Shown one piece after another: positions 45,483 through 59,042 of a DNA stretch of 64,000 bases (its first letter is position 1; every line of letters starts with the position of its first letter). Under the pieces are notes generated by a model. It worked only from the letters and a program-made list of their open reading frames with translations. It was not told the origin of the DNA and made no database searches. Source of the stretch: Salminus brasiliensis (Eukaryota > Chordata > Actinopteri > Characiformes > Bryconidae); assembly GCF_030463535.1 (NCBI RefSeq), contig NC_132894.1, positions 31,450,625 through 31,514,624 of the forward strand, read 5' to 3'. Both the position numbers and the translations under genes were made by a program.

Positions 45483-47181
45483 CTAAAAAATAAGAATAAA
45501 GTAATAAATAAAAAAGAGCATTCAAACCTAAGCAACACACAGTTCCTTCAACTGGTCAAGGTTACCTGATGTTCAAAAAGGATTCTTCTTTGACTCATCA
45601 CACAGGGGAACCCCTTCAGGTGCGACAAAGGCTCTCTGAAGAACGACCTACAAGAGGTTATACTGAACTAGTGCCTTCACTTTTAGGAATCCCCTTTTTT
45701 AAAGTAGTGTAGGAGTTACAGGCTACAGCAGTGGTTCCCATCCCTGGTCCTGGTCTGTGCCCAACACACCTGATCCAACTAATCAGGGTTCTGTTAAACG
45801 TTCTTTGACGAACGAAGAACAAGAGGTTATATAGTATCATTACCTGTACCTACTTTTTTTAAGACTCCGTCGTATTTTAGGGCGTACAAGCTACAGGTGG
45901 TTTCCAAACCTGGTCCTGGCCCTACTGCTCTGGCTCCTGCTCTGCATCCCACAGGCCTGATCCAAACCTAATCAGGGCTCTGTTCTTTAAGGTTCTTTAA
46001 AACTCTTGACTCAACAACAGATGAACCCTTTTCGACATACAAGAGGCTATAAAGTGAATATAGAACCAATAGCTTTACTTTTAAGAATCTCCCTTTTTAA
46101 CAGTTTAGGTGTGACAGGTTACAGCAGTACCCCCCCACTGCTCTTCACCCAACAAACCAGATCCTACTAATCAGGGGCATAATCATGAGGAATCCATATT
46201 TGGGGCTATAAATGGTCTTTAAGGAACCACATAAACTACGCCTTGTCTTTATTTTTAAGAAACCCCCCTTCTTTAAGTGGGTTACAGCAGTGGTTCCTAA
46301 CCCTTGTCCTGCTTCAAGTCCCCTGCTCCACACCAAACACATCTCACCCAACTAATCAAGGCCCAGTTTCTCAAAAGCAGCTCAGTGTAAAGACCATAGT
46401 GAAAAGGAAGGTGAATGTGATGCTTCCTCGACCCTTTATGAATCATCTTTGCACTACGATGCTTTGGGGAAACCCAGCCAAGCTCTTTCCCGGCTCTGAT
46501 GGAGATGGATCGATGGCATTCGGCCATAAGAGCATTAGTGAGGTCAGGTACTGATAATGGGTGATTAGTTATAGATCAAAAATGCTACTCAAACTTATCT
46601 CAGAGACATTGGCTGGAGCTCCTGCAGCACTGCAGAGAGGTCAGCCCCACTGCTTATACCCCTCTATCTACAGGATGGCACTGGACATGGTGACTTTAGA
46701 CTTGTGGCTGCTCCAGTGTCCTGTTATATTCTCAATGCTTTTGTATAGGGATAAAAAAGCTGTGCATGTGCAACTGCAGTAAATGCCTGTGTCAGTACCA
46801 GGTGCACTGTAAAGTAGCTGAACTCACTCATTAAAAGCAGTGTCTGGATACTTTTGTATGTACAGTGCAGACCCCTTCTTAGATGTCCAGAATATAAAAT
46901 ACTTGAAATATTGAAAGGACAACCAAAATACTCGAAAGTCCCTAATTCATACTTAATATCACATTTTAAATTTACATTTAAACATATGATATTATATTAA
47001 ATCTGTTTGTGTGTTGCGTTTGTCTATAATTGAGACTCCGGCATTTAACAGACCACATTTTATTGACGATAAAGGCACAAAACAAGTCCTTCCTAAGGTT
47101 TCTCTGACTTTTTCTTGCAACTGCATTAATACGGCAAGTGTTCCCAAACTTTTGAACAGCAGTGCACAGGCAAACACTTAC
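45483..47181. other. ralb intron 4 (last intron)
   Basis: This 1.7-kb intron contains a four-copy tandem repeat (45600-46390) and the end of a Tc1-like element near 46650-46876 (CAGTGTCTGGATACTTTTGT plus ATGTACAGTG). Otherwise it is unremarkable. Confidence 0.8.
45600..46390. repeat. Four-copy tandem repeat of about 195 bp
   Basis: Each unit has ACAAGAGGTTATA-type sequence, then CTTTTAAGAATCCCCCTTTT-like sequence, then GTTACAGCAGTGGTTCC, then a CACCTGATCCAACTAATCAG-like block. Units begin near 45600, 45800, 46000 and 46190. Copies are diverged, so the array is old. The block with CAGTGGTTCC and ACACCTGATCC is related to the inverted-repeat element at 52668-52858. Confidence 0.75.
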
Positions 47182-47359
47182 CTTATCCACATTGGCGCGC
47201 GTTTTGGCCGAGGTTTCCACATACTGCACCCCCCACTCCTCGGCTTTTTCGCGGGCACCAGCCACAGTCACCTGCCTCCTGTCCTCCAAATCGGACTTGT
47301 TGCCAACCAACAATAAGGGGATCTTATCCTCCTCTGACTTCACCCGCAGAATCTGCTCT
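47182..47359 (-). CDS. ralb: ralb exon 4 (guanine-binding motifs)
   Basis: The exon codes residues 108-167, [20 protein letters not shown] then [43 protein letters not shown] (128-131) and ETSAK (156-160) are the guanine-specificity motifs. The [13 protein letters not shown] and [12 protein letters not shown] segments match RALB rather than RALA. The exon starts with one base that completes Arg108 from the previous exon, and the donor is GTAAGT after 47182. Confidence 0.96.
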
Positions 47360-47801
47360 CTGTGCCACAAAACAAACACCCAGGAGAACAAAAAGTGTAA
47401 TGGCAGGTTTTTAAACGCTCTGATGTTTCACCTACATGACAAGACCACAGCACAAGACAGGACAAGTGTCCTTTTAATTTTGGCACTCATCCGTCTTGTT
47501 TGTTCAGCTTTCTGAGGTTAGTTAGTTAGGTCATGTTTTGATCTAACCCACATGATGAGTCAGAGTTTCAGCACTGAAGAGCAAACTCACCCCTAGCAAG
47601 AGTCTATCAGATGTGTAACCACCCTATTTTAGCAAGAACAGAGCCTACTATACAGCTGCTGTTGCTGCTGCGGACCCTATGTTCAATACAATTGTCAGAA
47701 GAAAAGCCCCAGAGCCTCCACCCAGATTTCTACAGAACACCTGATATCCCCTACAGATGCTTATAAGTTCCTGAGAACGCTGCAGAACAACAGGAACTTG
47801 C
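47360..47801 (-). other. ralb: ralb intron 3, GC-AG type
   Basis: The intron is 442 nt. The reading frame requires exon 3 to end with TTC AG and exon 4 to begin with A GAG, so the 5' splice site is CAG/GCAAGT. Only the second intron base departs from the GT consensus. The 3' site is GGCACAG. No in-frame GT donor fits both phases. Confidence 0.85.
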
Positions 47802-48010
47802 CTGAACTCTGACGTAGCGCTGAACGACTCCTGCTCAGTGATGGAGAACACCAGTAGAAAGCCCTCTCCACTGCGGAAGTAGTTATCCCTGATGGCAGCG
47901 TAGTCCTCCTGCCCAGCTGTGTCCAGGATGTCGATCTGAACCTCATCTCCGTCCAGAACCACCTTCTTCCTGTAGCTGTCTGCTTTGGTGGGCTCGTAGT
48001 CCTCTACAAA
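47802..48010 (-). CDS. ralb: ralb exon 3 (switch I and switch II)
   Basis: The exon codes [20 protein letters not shown] then [40 protein letters not shown] and ESFSATSEF plus two bases of Arg108. Thr46 in switch I coordinates magnesium, and DTAGQ with Gln72 is the catalytic glutamine site. It is flanked by a CTCCCAG acceptor and a GC donor. [15 protein letters not shown] differs from human RALB at a few positions as expected for fish. Confidence 0.96.
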
Positions 48011-51037
<3,027 letters not shown>

Positions 51038-51180
51038 CGCACGCTGGCCTTTACCAGGCAGGGTCCGAGTCCAGGATTCCCTTAAACTACGCTGTAATTC
51101 TACAACTGTCCGATTCTGCTCCCAAACTGCTGCTGCACTCTAGTCCCGCCCACAGGAAGCTCAGATAATGGGGATATGAT
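51038..51180 (-). other. ralb: Putative non-coding first exon and promoter of ralb
   Basis: A donor GCGTGCG/GTGAGA lies at 51038 on the minus strand, in a G+C- and CpG-richer stretch (50770-51300) that contrasts with the AT-rich sequence beyond 51310. A CCAATCAGAGGAGGCG-type element (CCAAT box) lies near 50818-50835 within the transcribed side. The exon's 5' limit is unknown. Confidence 0.35.
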
Positions 51181-51309
51181 GTCACAAAGCTGACAGGCGG
51201 TCGCGACGGGGAGATTCTGTGACGTAACAGTGGCGGATCAAAACGAGGTCTGTTCCATTGTTGGCATTGTGACGTTGCTTCGAGCTGCGGTGTAGCGACG
51301 GTTTCTGCA

Positions 51310-51872
51310 TGATGAGCTGACCTATATCTCATATATCATATATCATATATCATAAGAACAAAAAGGAGACAGCGAAATAATGGGCATTAAAACTTCTTCA
51401 TAAAATCAGTTCCGCTAAAACTGAAATGACATTTTTTATGTATTTTGGTATTTTTTAATCATAAAAATATCTTCATAACTTTCAATAGAAGTCAATATAA
51501 AAAGATTTTATTTCCATTGCTATTGGTCAATTTATTATATACACATAATTGTTTTATTCCCCATTTCATTAGTCACATTTTGATGGTAGATTGACCAATA
51601 GCTATGGTGGTGTCAAAGCTAAATAAATATTTACTTATTTTTCATTTATTTTGTAAACTTCTTCATAAAATCAGTTCCGCTAAAACTGAAATGACCTTTT
51701 TTATGTATTTTGGCATTTTTTATCAATAATCAATAATTTTCCATTGCTATTGGTCAATTTATTATATAAACATAATTGTTTTATTCCCCATTTCATTAGT
51801 CACATTTTAATGGTAGATTGACCAATAGCAATGCTCCAAATGGAATAAAATATGTTACATTATTATTACTTA

Positions 51873-51907
<35 letters not shown>

Positions 51908-51943
51908 GAATTATAATATTGTATGGAAAAATATTAAATATTT

Positions 51944-51986
<43 letters not shown>

Positions 51987-52375
51987 AATACTATGTACAG
52001 CTATGGTGGTGTCAAAGCTAAATAAATATTTACTTATTTTTCATTTATTTTGTAAACTTCTTCATAAAATCAGTTCCGCTAAAACTAAAATTACCTTTTT
52101 TTTTATGTATTTTGGCATTTTTTAATCATAAAAATATCTTCATAACTTTCAATAGAAGTCAATATTAAAAGATTTTATTTCCATTGCTATTGGTCAATTT
52201 ATTATATAAACATAATTGTTTTATTCCCCATTTCATTAGTCACATTTTGATGGTAGATTGACCAATAGCAATGCTCCAATGGAATAAAATATATGTTACA
52301 TTATTATTACTTAATATATATATATATATGTGGAATTATAATATTATATGGAAAAATATAAAATATTTATATATA
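51310..52375. repeat. AT-rich array with three copies of an 84-bp palindromic unit
   Basis: Each unit starts with GCTATTGGTCAA and ends with its exact reverse complement TTGACCAATAGC; arms are at 51519-51530/51591-51602, 51746-51757/51818-51829 and 52186-52197/52258-52269, always 84 bp from end to end. The words AACTTCTTCATAAAATCAGT and ATGGTGGTGTCAAAGCTAAA show that the duplicated blocks extend beyond the palindromes, and AT/GT runs (51873-51908, 51945-51987, 52313-52350) are interspersed. Confidence 0.88.
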
Positions 52376-52539
52376 TAGACCCCAGTCAAACCAAGGATGC
52401 AAAGTAAAAAAACATTATTAAACATTTTATTGAGAAAAATGATGCAACAATAAATATATTTATTGGGAAAGTATGGGACCCTTTGCTTTCAGTAACTATA
52501 GTGACCCCCTTCCTTTTTTAAAAAAACAAAAAGGGGTGT

Positions 52540-52565
52540 GTGTGTGTGTGGGGGGGGGGGGGGTT
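52540..52565. repeat. (GT)n and poly(G) run
   Basis: GTGTGTGTGTGTG is followed by a run of about 14 G with no other base. Poly(G) runs are rare in this window. Confidence 0.85.
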
Positions 52566-52667
52566 GTATGTAGCATCAAAAAGGGTTAGACTATTTTCTA
52601 TTTTTTCAGTTCACTTTTTACAGCACTGTAAAGAACCCATTCTCATAAGCTGCATTATACTAAGAGC

Positions 52668-52858
52668 TAGGCCAGTGTTTCTCAGCCCTGGTCCCGGGGG
52701 CACCCTGCCCTACACATTTTCGGCCTTTCCCTGCTCCCAATACACCTGATCTGAACCAGTCAGCCCCTTCAGAGTTTCAGGGGGTGAGTTAAAGCAGTGA
52801 GTCCACTAAAATGTGCAGGGCAGGGTGCCTCCAGAACCGGGGTTGAGGAACACTGGGC
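52668..52858. mobile_element. Foldback (inverted-repeat) element
   Basis: The left arm reads GCCAGTGTTTCTCAGCCCTG plus GTCCCGGGGGCACCCTGCCC. The right arm is its imperfect reverse complement (GGGCAGGGTGCCTCCAGAAC plus CGGGGTTGAGGAACACTGG). Arms of about 60 bp flank a short core with CACCTGATCTGAACCAGTC. It is a MITE-like multicopy element. Confidence 0.75.
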
Positions 52859-53071
52859 TGAGGCCTGCCCGCGTTCATTTACAGTGCGTTGGCGTCGTTT
52901 CTCAGGTAGGTGTCGCTGTGTGACAACTCTTACCAGTGTACCACAGCCGGTCTGGCTGCGTGGAGCTGGAGGCTGCGGGGTGGACTGCCCTGGGTTATGA
53001 TTGCAAAATTGCAAGAGGTCCCTGGCTTTCCTCGACAGCAGTAGCCTGTAGGCCATTCTGGTGGATGTTGC

Positions 53072-53072
<1 letters not shown>

Positions 53073-53105
<33 letters not shown>
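53073..53105. repeat. (GT)n microsatellite
   Basis: This is a perfect TG run of about 16 units. Confidence 0.9.
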
Positions 53106-53108
<3 letters not shown>

Positions 53109-53336
53109 AGGTGTGAGGTGACCCGAAATAAGAGTAGCTGTACTGCTCCAACTCTTTGGAACAATTAAGCCTAATGCTTAATTAAGCTCGTGCGTTCTCG
53201 TTGATCCTTTACGTGCCGAGCCTGAAGCCTGCCTGCTTGCCTTTGTCCTGTCATGTTCACCAAGAACCAAGCATTACATGCTCTAGAACCTAGCAATAGA
53301 ATCTAGAACCGTCTTTACAGCAGTCCAGTGAGGAGA

Positions 53337-53355
53337 GGGGGGGGGGGGGGGGGGG
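53337..53355 (+). repeat. 19-base poly(G) run
   Basis: An uninterrupted run of 19 G is followed after TGAAGAT by GGGGGG, so G-quadruplex folding is possible on the plus strand. It lies about 1.1 kb upstream of the inhbb start codon. Confidence 0.9.
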
Positions 53356-53589
53356 TGAAGATGGGGGGTCAGCTATGCGCTACGGCGGTGCCAAGGCTAA
53401 AGCTCGTAAAGTGAATCAGCTCGTGATGTCTAGGTCGCTTTAATTTGGTTGGCTGTGCCTTTCCGAGACCACCACACGAGGAAGTTTCCCTCCTCGCGAT
53501 ATAATCCCCTCTAAAGGACTCCAGTTGGCTACTCTGGCCACGTGTTTTTTTCTGCTCCTGAAAAAAAAAAAAAAAAAAAACTTGCTGTC

Positions 53590-54493
53590 CAAAGCTGTAC
53601 AATGTCGCGCCTGCGAGGAGGTGGGGTGGATGGTGGGGGTGGTGTTGGGTGGTGTTGGGGGTGAGAACAGCAGTTCAGATGACCGACCGCAGCATCCCCG
53701 TGGCCCAAAAGCTATGAAGAAGCGCTTGGAGAACGCACACTGGGAGTCCGCGCATCAGACAAAGGAAGGCAGGACGTGGAGCTAGAACCTGGTGGAGACC
53801 GGCGGATGGGAACGTTAGCTCGCGTTAGGAGTGTTAGTTAGGCTACAGAGGGGGGCTTGGGTTTATTAATATTATGGATGCTTTGAACTGACCAGCGCGT
53901 GAACGACTGGAAGGTCACTCTTCATCCTGGGCACAGTTCAGTTCTGCTTGTTGACTCTTGTTAATGCTGCTGGATGGGACCTGCGCGTAACCATGCCATG
54001 GCGCGCCAGGCTTCGCGCTGAAGTGCCACTCACGGCCGATTTGGAGATCTCCAGTCAGCGTCCCAGTCTTTGTTAAAGTGGCACCGGTGTTGAGAGGGGG
54101 GCGATAAGTCAACTTACTGGGCAGTCTGGATGGCGCACTGGTCGGAGATCATCAGTGTTATTCTGTCAGTGCTTCATCACGAGCATCACTGACTGACCAA
54201 AGACCTGCCCAAGAACATTCAATGTGCGCATCAGACCAGCCTGACTTATCGGATGGAAGCCCCACGCGGTGCGTCCCAGCACGGAGAGTGGATTGTACAC
54301 CCTGACCTCTCTCATTTCTGCATTTGTGTCCACTTTGCTACGAGACTTTTGGTGCGTGAAGCGTGCGTGAGAGTCCTTCCTCTCCATTGACCAGGACGCG
54401 CGGCACGGACTTGTCCAGTCTCTCTGCTTTTTTTTGAAGTGGGTTGGGCTGGGGGGGAGATTTCGGCTCGCGTTTTTACGCGCGTTGGAGAAA
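53590..54493 (+). promoter_or_regulatory. inhbb: inhbb promoter and 5'UTR region
   Basis: The G+C content and CpG frequency rise towards the inhbb start codon (for example GCGCGGCACGGACTTG, GGCTCGCGTTTTTACGCGCG). A polyT tract at 54427-54435 lies 60 bases before the start ATG. No TATA box or exact transcription start could be assigned. Confidence 0.45.
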
Positions 54494-54884
54494 ATGAGAA
54501 CGTTCATCCTGAAGGTGCTTTGCTTTGCCGTCTGCGTTCTCTCCAGCCGCTGCACGCCGCCGCCGGACACCGAAGCCCAGAGCGCGTCTCCGCAGGACAC
54601 TTGCGCGTCTTGTGGCCTCGGCCAGGCGGACGAGTCGAGGCGCGTGGACGTGGATTTCTTGGAGGCGGTGAAAAGGCACATCCTCAGCAGGCTGCAGATG
54701 CGGGACAGACCCAACATCACGCACCCCATACCAAAGGCGGCCATGGTGACCGCGCTGCGCAAGCTGCACGCCGGCAAAGTGCGCGAGGACGGCCGCGTGG
54801 AGATCCCCAACCTGGACGGCCACGCGAGTTACGCCAATGACGTGGAGGAGGAAACCTCGGAGATCATCAGCTTCGCGGAGACAG
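54494..54884 (+). CDS. inhbb: inhbb exon 1 (inhibin beta-B, N-terminal part of prepropeptide)
   Basis: The exon encodes 130 residues plus one base. It begins MRTFILKVLCFAVCVLSSR, a typical signal peptide, and continues through CASCGLGQADESRRVDVDFL, EAVKRHILSRLQMRDRPNIT, HPIPKAAMVTALRKLHAGKV and REDGRVEIPNLDGHAS to EETSEIISFAET. The HILSRLQMRDRPNIT and KAAMVTALRKLHAGKVREDG blocks are diagnostic of INHBB and differ from INHBA. The ATG at 54494 is the first in frame, with A at -3. The donor ACAG/GTGTGT gives a phase 1 intron, consistent with the family's AETD/AETE junction. The product is the precursor of activin B and inhibin B, secreted TGF-beta ligands; the cystine-knot domain is in exon 2, outside the window. 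Confidence 0.96.
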
Positions 54885-55155
54885 GTGTGTAGTCTCGCAG
54901 TCTCGCACCCCTACAGCTCAGAGCTGGACGGGTGCCCTATACGTCAAACGTACTGGTCACCGATGTTATGACTTCTAGCCTATTTCTGGGTTGGGTGATT
55001 GCGCGGCAGTGGTCAGTGGTGAAACGCACGGACCACAACCGTGCTTGTGTACATAAGTCATTGTCTAGACGATTGGTGTTTAGCTTACTGTGGGTCCGGT
55101 GTACGGACCGAGCGCTCCCATGGGTGATTGTTGGCACGAGGTGCCTATAAACAGT

Positions 55156-55180
55156 GTGGTGTGTGTGTGTGTGTGTGTAT
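55156..55180. repeat. (GT)n microsatellite
   Basis: A GTGTGTGT run of about 10 units, then ATGCGTGTGCGCG, in the inhbb intron. Confidence 0.8.
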
Positions 55181-56554
55181 GCGTGTGCGCGTTGGAGTGA
55201 GCGACTGTAAACAGCGCAACGTTGAGAGAATAGCTGGCACTTACTCAACAAAGACCACCAGAACCACTTATACGCTCGTGGAGTCACCAAGCTCGCCCCC
55301 AGCCTCTGCTCAGGTCGTTTAGATTGGTACGTTTCCCAAGAAGAGACGTAGACCACGACTTTCCAGCGTGGCTCTGTTGTGAAACTCAAATGACAGGTTG
55401 CGCGTGGAGAGAAGCTGGACTTTCCAGCATGTTCTGTAAACATGGGATCTGATTTTTTTTTTACTGTAATTGCACATAAACGAGTCCATTACTCCAGCAC
55501 GTGAAGCATTATGAGAGGCTGTTAGGAGGGAGTGTGAACACACAGATCCGGATCAAAGATCAGACTGGTCACAACTGAGGAACTACAGCTGACCCCATAC
55601 TGAGGCAGTGTACTGCTATAGTGATGGAATGCTGCATAGGGTTGCCATAGAAGGACCACTTTGAATGTGAGGAACCCATTAAAGGTCTGAACAACGGTTC
55701 TCCATCTATTAAAACACTCCCATATCACAACAAAAGTGGTTCTTCTATAGCATCGCTTGAAGAACCCTTGGTCGAACAGTTGAAAGTCAGGGTAACGAGC
55801 CAGTGTTTCATGTGGCATACATGTGGCAGTTCAATCTCACAACAATATCATGAATAGATCCTTTAATGACTGGATGTGCCAAACATGGCAGCTGTAGATG
55901 TATTCTATCATGTCCTACAGTCGTCTATTTGTAGTTGTTCATTGAATGGATGCATCATACTGATATAATGAATGGAAATGCTGCATGTAGTCTTTATTGG
56001 GTTCTAGCATATCCAACATATCTGACCAAGTCAGGCTACAGTTTATGGAGGAAACTAATGGAAAGATATAGTTGTCAACAGCAAGTTTGAGCCACTACTA
56101 ATAAAACTAATAACTGTGCCAGTTCAGTCTTACTGGGTTAACAATAATAGACCCTTTAAAGGTTGTATATATATGGAATATGGGAGATGTAGTACATTTC
56201 ACTGACTTCCATTTGTGGAGCTCTTATAGCTTACAAAAACAGTTACACTGCTACACTGTTACACTGCTCACGAACTCATTGCTTTTAATAGAGTTCAACA
56301 ACACTTAGTAGATTTAAAGACCTCTTAAAGGTCCCTTATTGGACAACGGGAACTAAGTAAAAAGACAAACAGGCCAAACTGTTGCAGTCATGTCAAAACT
56401 TCAGCTTTTCAATTTTTTGTTGTTGCATATCTTCTACAATTTGGCAATGCCAACTACCCCTGAAATCGTGTGAATATTTAAAAATGAATAGAAATGCTTC
56501 AAGATATTGTAGAATAAGCTCTGTCATGAACTCTTTAAATCCTATAAACTTCGC

Positions 56555-56645
56555 ATGTAAGCCCACACTTCATTACTGCCATCATTTACATCAATTTCAT
56601 AGGACCTAAGATAGAGCCCTGAGGGACTCCACAAAATCCGGTACT
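56555..56645 (-). mobile_element. LINE reverse-transcriptase motif fragment
   Basis: On the minus strand one frame reads CGVPQGSILGPMKLM and then a stop. It has the same break after GP as the copy at 42763-42845, and the shared sequence extends to the ATGTAAGCCCACACTTC end. Confidence 0.65.
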
Positions 56646-57394
56646 GTAAAGCAGCTATACAGTAGTGTTTTAGTGCTTTAGGGTTAATAACCGAATTATT
56701 GGCCTAATGTTTAGGCTCATTACATCACATGGGTTATTATTCAGAACCACTGTGGTATAAATGTGGCATGTGTACAATCTTATTGGAATTTTAATAATAA
56801 AGAGACGGACTTGCCAACTCATTCTGAAGCCATAGACGTGAGGAGCAGAAGCAGATCTTGGCTTCTTAACACCTTAAGAATGTTGTCTTGCAATAAACAC
56901 ACCACTGAATTGCATAGTGAATAAATAAAACAAAAACAGCACTGCCATGCTTGAGATCATGTCCCGTGCCTCACATGACTTTGTCTAGTCATTAGTTTCT
57001 TCATTCGGTGTTCCTCCGTGGCCCTGGCCGTCTTCCTGCCAATGCCCGTGGGCCTTTTGCTCTCAGGCCTGCTCGCGATGCTAACCCAGGGCTGCCAAGC
57101 TGGATGTGGCGTGGTGTCCAAGTCGCTGAACAATTTGCCAAAATGCCTCATGAAAGAGACTTGAAATGATCAGTGGTGCCACATGTCTGGCAAGAAGGAA
57201 TGTTCAGATCCTGCCCAGTGGAGTCATGGGATGACTGCATACATTCAGCTAATCTCTAATGCATGCTGCATGGACTTAAAATCAGACACGAGGGCTGACC
57301 CACTGGTCAGACTTGCTCTGAATATTTCTCCCAGAATAAGCAAAGAGAGACCAGCTGACCAGCTCAACTCAACCCATATTATAGAGGTTGTAAC

Positions 57395-57710
57395 TTTAAA
57401 GCTACAGTATGTAAATTTTTTACCTACCAGCTTCATAATCATGGTGATGCTCCACTGACTTGTGTTAGTGAGAATAATGTTGAATAGTAGCGTTGCTACT
57501 CCAGGCTCGGCACGCCAGACACTGCACGATGAAGTCATATTTTCATAAAATCCCTTGATATTACTCTCCTGCTTCAGTCCACATGCTTCTTTCACTCTCA
57601 GTGACGGTTCGGTTCTCAGCTTGTCCAGAAATGCAGTAATACATTAGTGGTATTACTGTAGGGGGAGCCCAGGAGCAAGAAATACCAATTCTCCATAATG
57701 CTATGCTAAC
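57395..57710. repeat. Dispersed repeat (AGGGGGAGCCCAGGAGCAA)
   Basis: The words TAGGGGGAGCCCAGGAGCAA and GAAATACCAATTC also occur near 840-880 in the same order, and the left part starts with AAGCTACAGTATGTAAATTT. It is a multicopy element of unknown class. Confidence 0.5.
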
Positions 57711-57989
57711 TAAAAGCTATGCTATGCTATATGGCTTCTGTGTGAGCCAGAACAGTGATTTGTAAACCTGCTAATCAGAGCAGACCTCATCAAATAGTTC
57801 ATGAGCCCTCCATAAAAGAAATGTAACAAGGTTGTAATTAAGCTTGTAAAATCATATCTGGACATGTTTTTTGTCCCAACCAAAGCAATATGGCTTCTAT
57901 TTAAACATAAAGCAATTTAATATTTTGAGCTCTTTTATTATATATATATATATTTTTTGACTTTTATTGTGATAATATAAGTTATACCA

Positions 57990-58022
57990 GTGTGTGGGTG
58001 TGTGGGGGGGTGGGGGGGTGTC
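57990..58022. repeat. G-rich (GT)n tract
   Basis: GTGTGTGGGTGTGTGGGGGG is followed by TGGGGGGGTG. Confidence 0.7.
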
Positions 58023-58849
58023 CAGGAATCATGGGTGGTTCTGCTGAGTTTAAAAGGTTAAAATACTGAACAGATGCCCTCTATGGCACCTTTAAGAGGT
58101 TAGTGCCTAATTCTGCTGCATTGTGGTGCTTCAAACCCAGGAAAGAATCAGAGCTGTGACGATTTTTTGGGGGAAAATGCACAACACCAAAGGAGAAGCA
58201 GCAGGTTTGAGTCATAGACTTGTTGGCATATCGGCTCAGCCGGCCTCTCACGGCTCTCATTAGAAGGCAGGGTGACCCAGGGACACGGAGAACTGGACGA
58301 GCTCCAGAGCTTTCCCCAGAATTTTTTCACCTTAAGAGCAGCCCTCTAAAGCCCTGTGCAGCCCTTGAAATGATGGCTAAGTGGACTACTCTGTTAACCT
58401 GACATCTTAATTGTCTTTGAAGTCACAGGTGAGAAAGGATGGGCCTGGAAGCATTTTACTTCTGTAGGAAGGTCATAAAACACGGATTTGACAGATATAG
58501 ACTTACGTTGGAGCCTGGTTTATTAGGAGAGCCCTACAGAGCCCCTCAGCTGTTCTAATCTAAGGCCACTGCACATTGCCTCCTTTTACAACTGGGTCTT
58601 GTCTTGCAGGAGATGGTAGATGCTGTGCTTTGACATTAAATACAGAGCTTAAGAGCGACCTGTAGGTCCTGTGAGGACATTGTAGGATTGTTGGAGACTT
58701 CTTTACACATCTTGAGGTCTACTTTTGGGCTGAACAGTAGACCACGACCTAAATGTTCTCCAATGTTCTTGTTAGGGACTTAGCAGACAGTGAAATTTCT
58801 GAGTGTGCCGAGATCTTTTAAGTCCCTTCCCAGATCCCTCATCGGCAGC

Positions 58850-59042
58850 TACACTCTTAGAAGTATAAGGTCCTTGATGAACTTTTGGAGGTTCAATTTG
58901 AAACTATGGAGGAATCTCTTGAGGTGCTTTGAGGAACCTTCAAGAAAAGGTTCCTCAAAGCACTTTAAGAGCTTCCACCACAGTTTCAACCTGAAGAACC
59001 TTCAAAAGGTTCTCAGGGATCTTATACTTTTAGCAGTGTACT
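58850..59042. mobile_element. Near-complete foldback element (GGTTCT family)
   Basis: The left end CTACACTCTTAGAAGTATAA and GGTCCTTGATGAAC are mirrored by the right end GGGATCTTATACTTTTAGCA plus GTGTA. The arms, about 90 bp each, contain TTTGAAACTATGGAGG / CCACCACAGTTTCAACCTGA and meet at GAGGAACCTTCAAGAAAAGG plus TTCCTC. This looks like a full member of the family whose fragments (AAAGGTTCTTT, AAGAACC) occur throughout the window. Confidence 0.85.

Noticed and set aside
53525-53785. 86-residue plus-strand frame with a polylysine run before inhbb
   Set aside because: The frame depends on a poly(A) run and G-rich simple sequence, with no similarity to a known protein.
54166-54840. Open frames of up to 214 residues overlapping inhbb exon 1 in other frames and on the minus strand
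   Set aside because: They are shadows of the G+C-rich inhbb exon and its 5' region; only the plus frame at 54494 shows family similarity.
56982-57163. Plus-strand open frame with a hydrophobic stretch (VALAVFLPMPVGLLLSGLLA)
   Set aside because: It has no start ATG before the hydrophobic part, no matching splice sites and no family I recognise; it is probably chance within the inhbb intron, although conservation was not testable.
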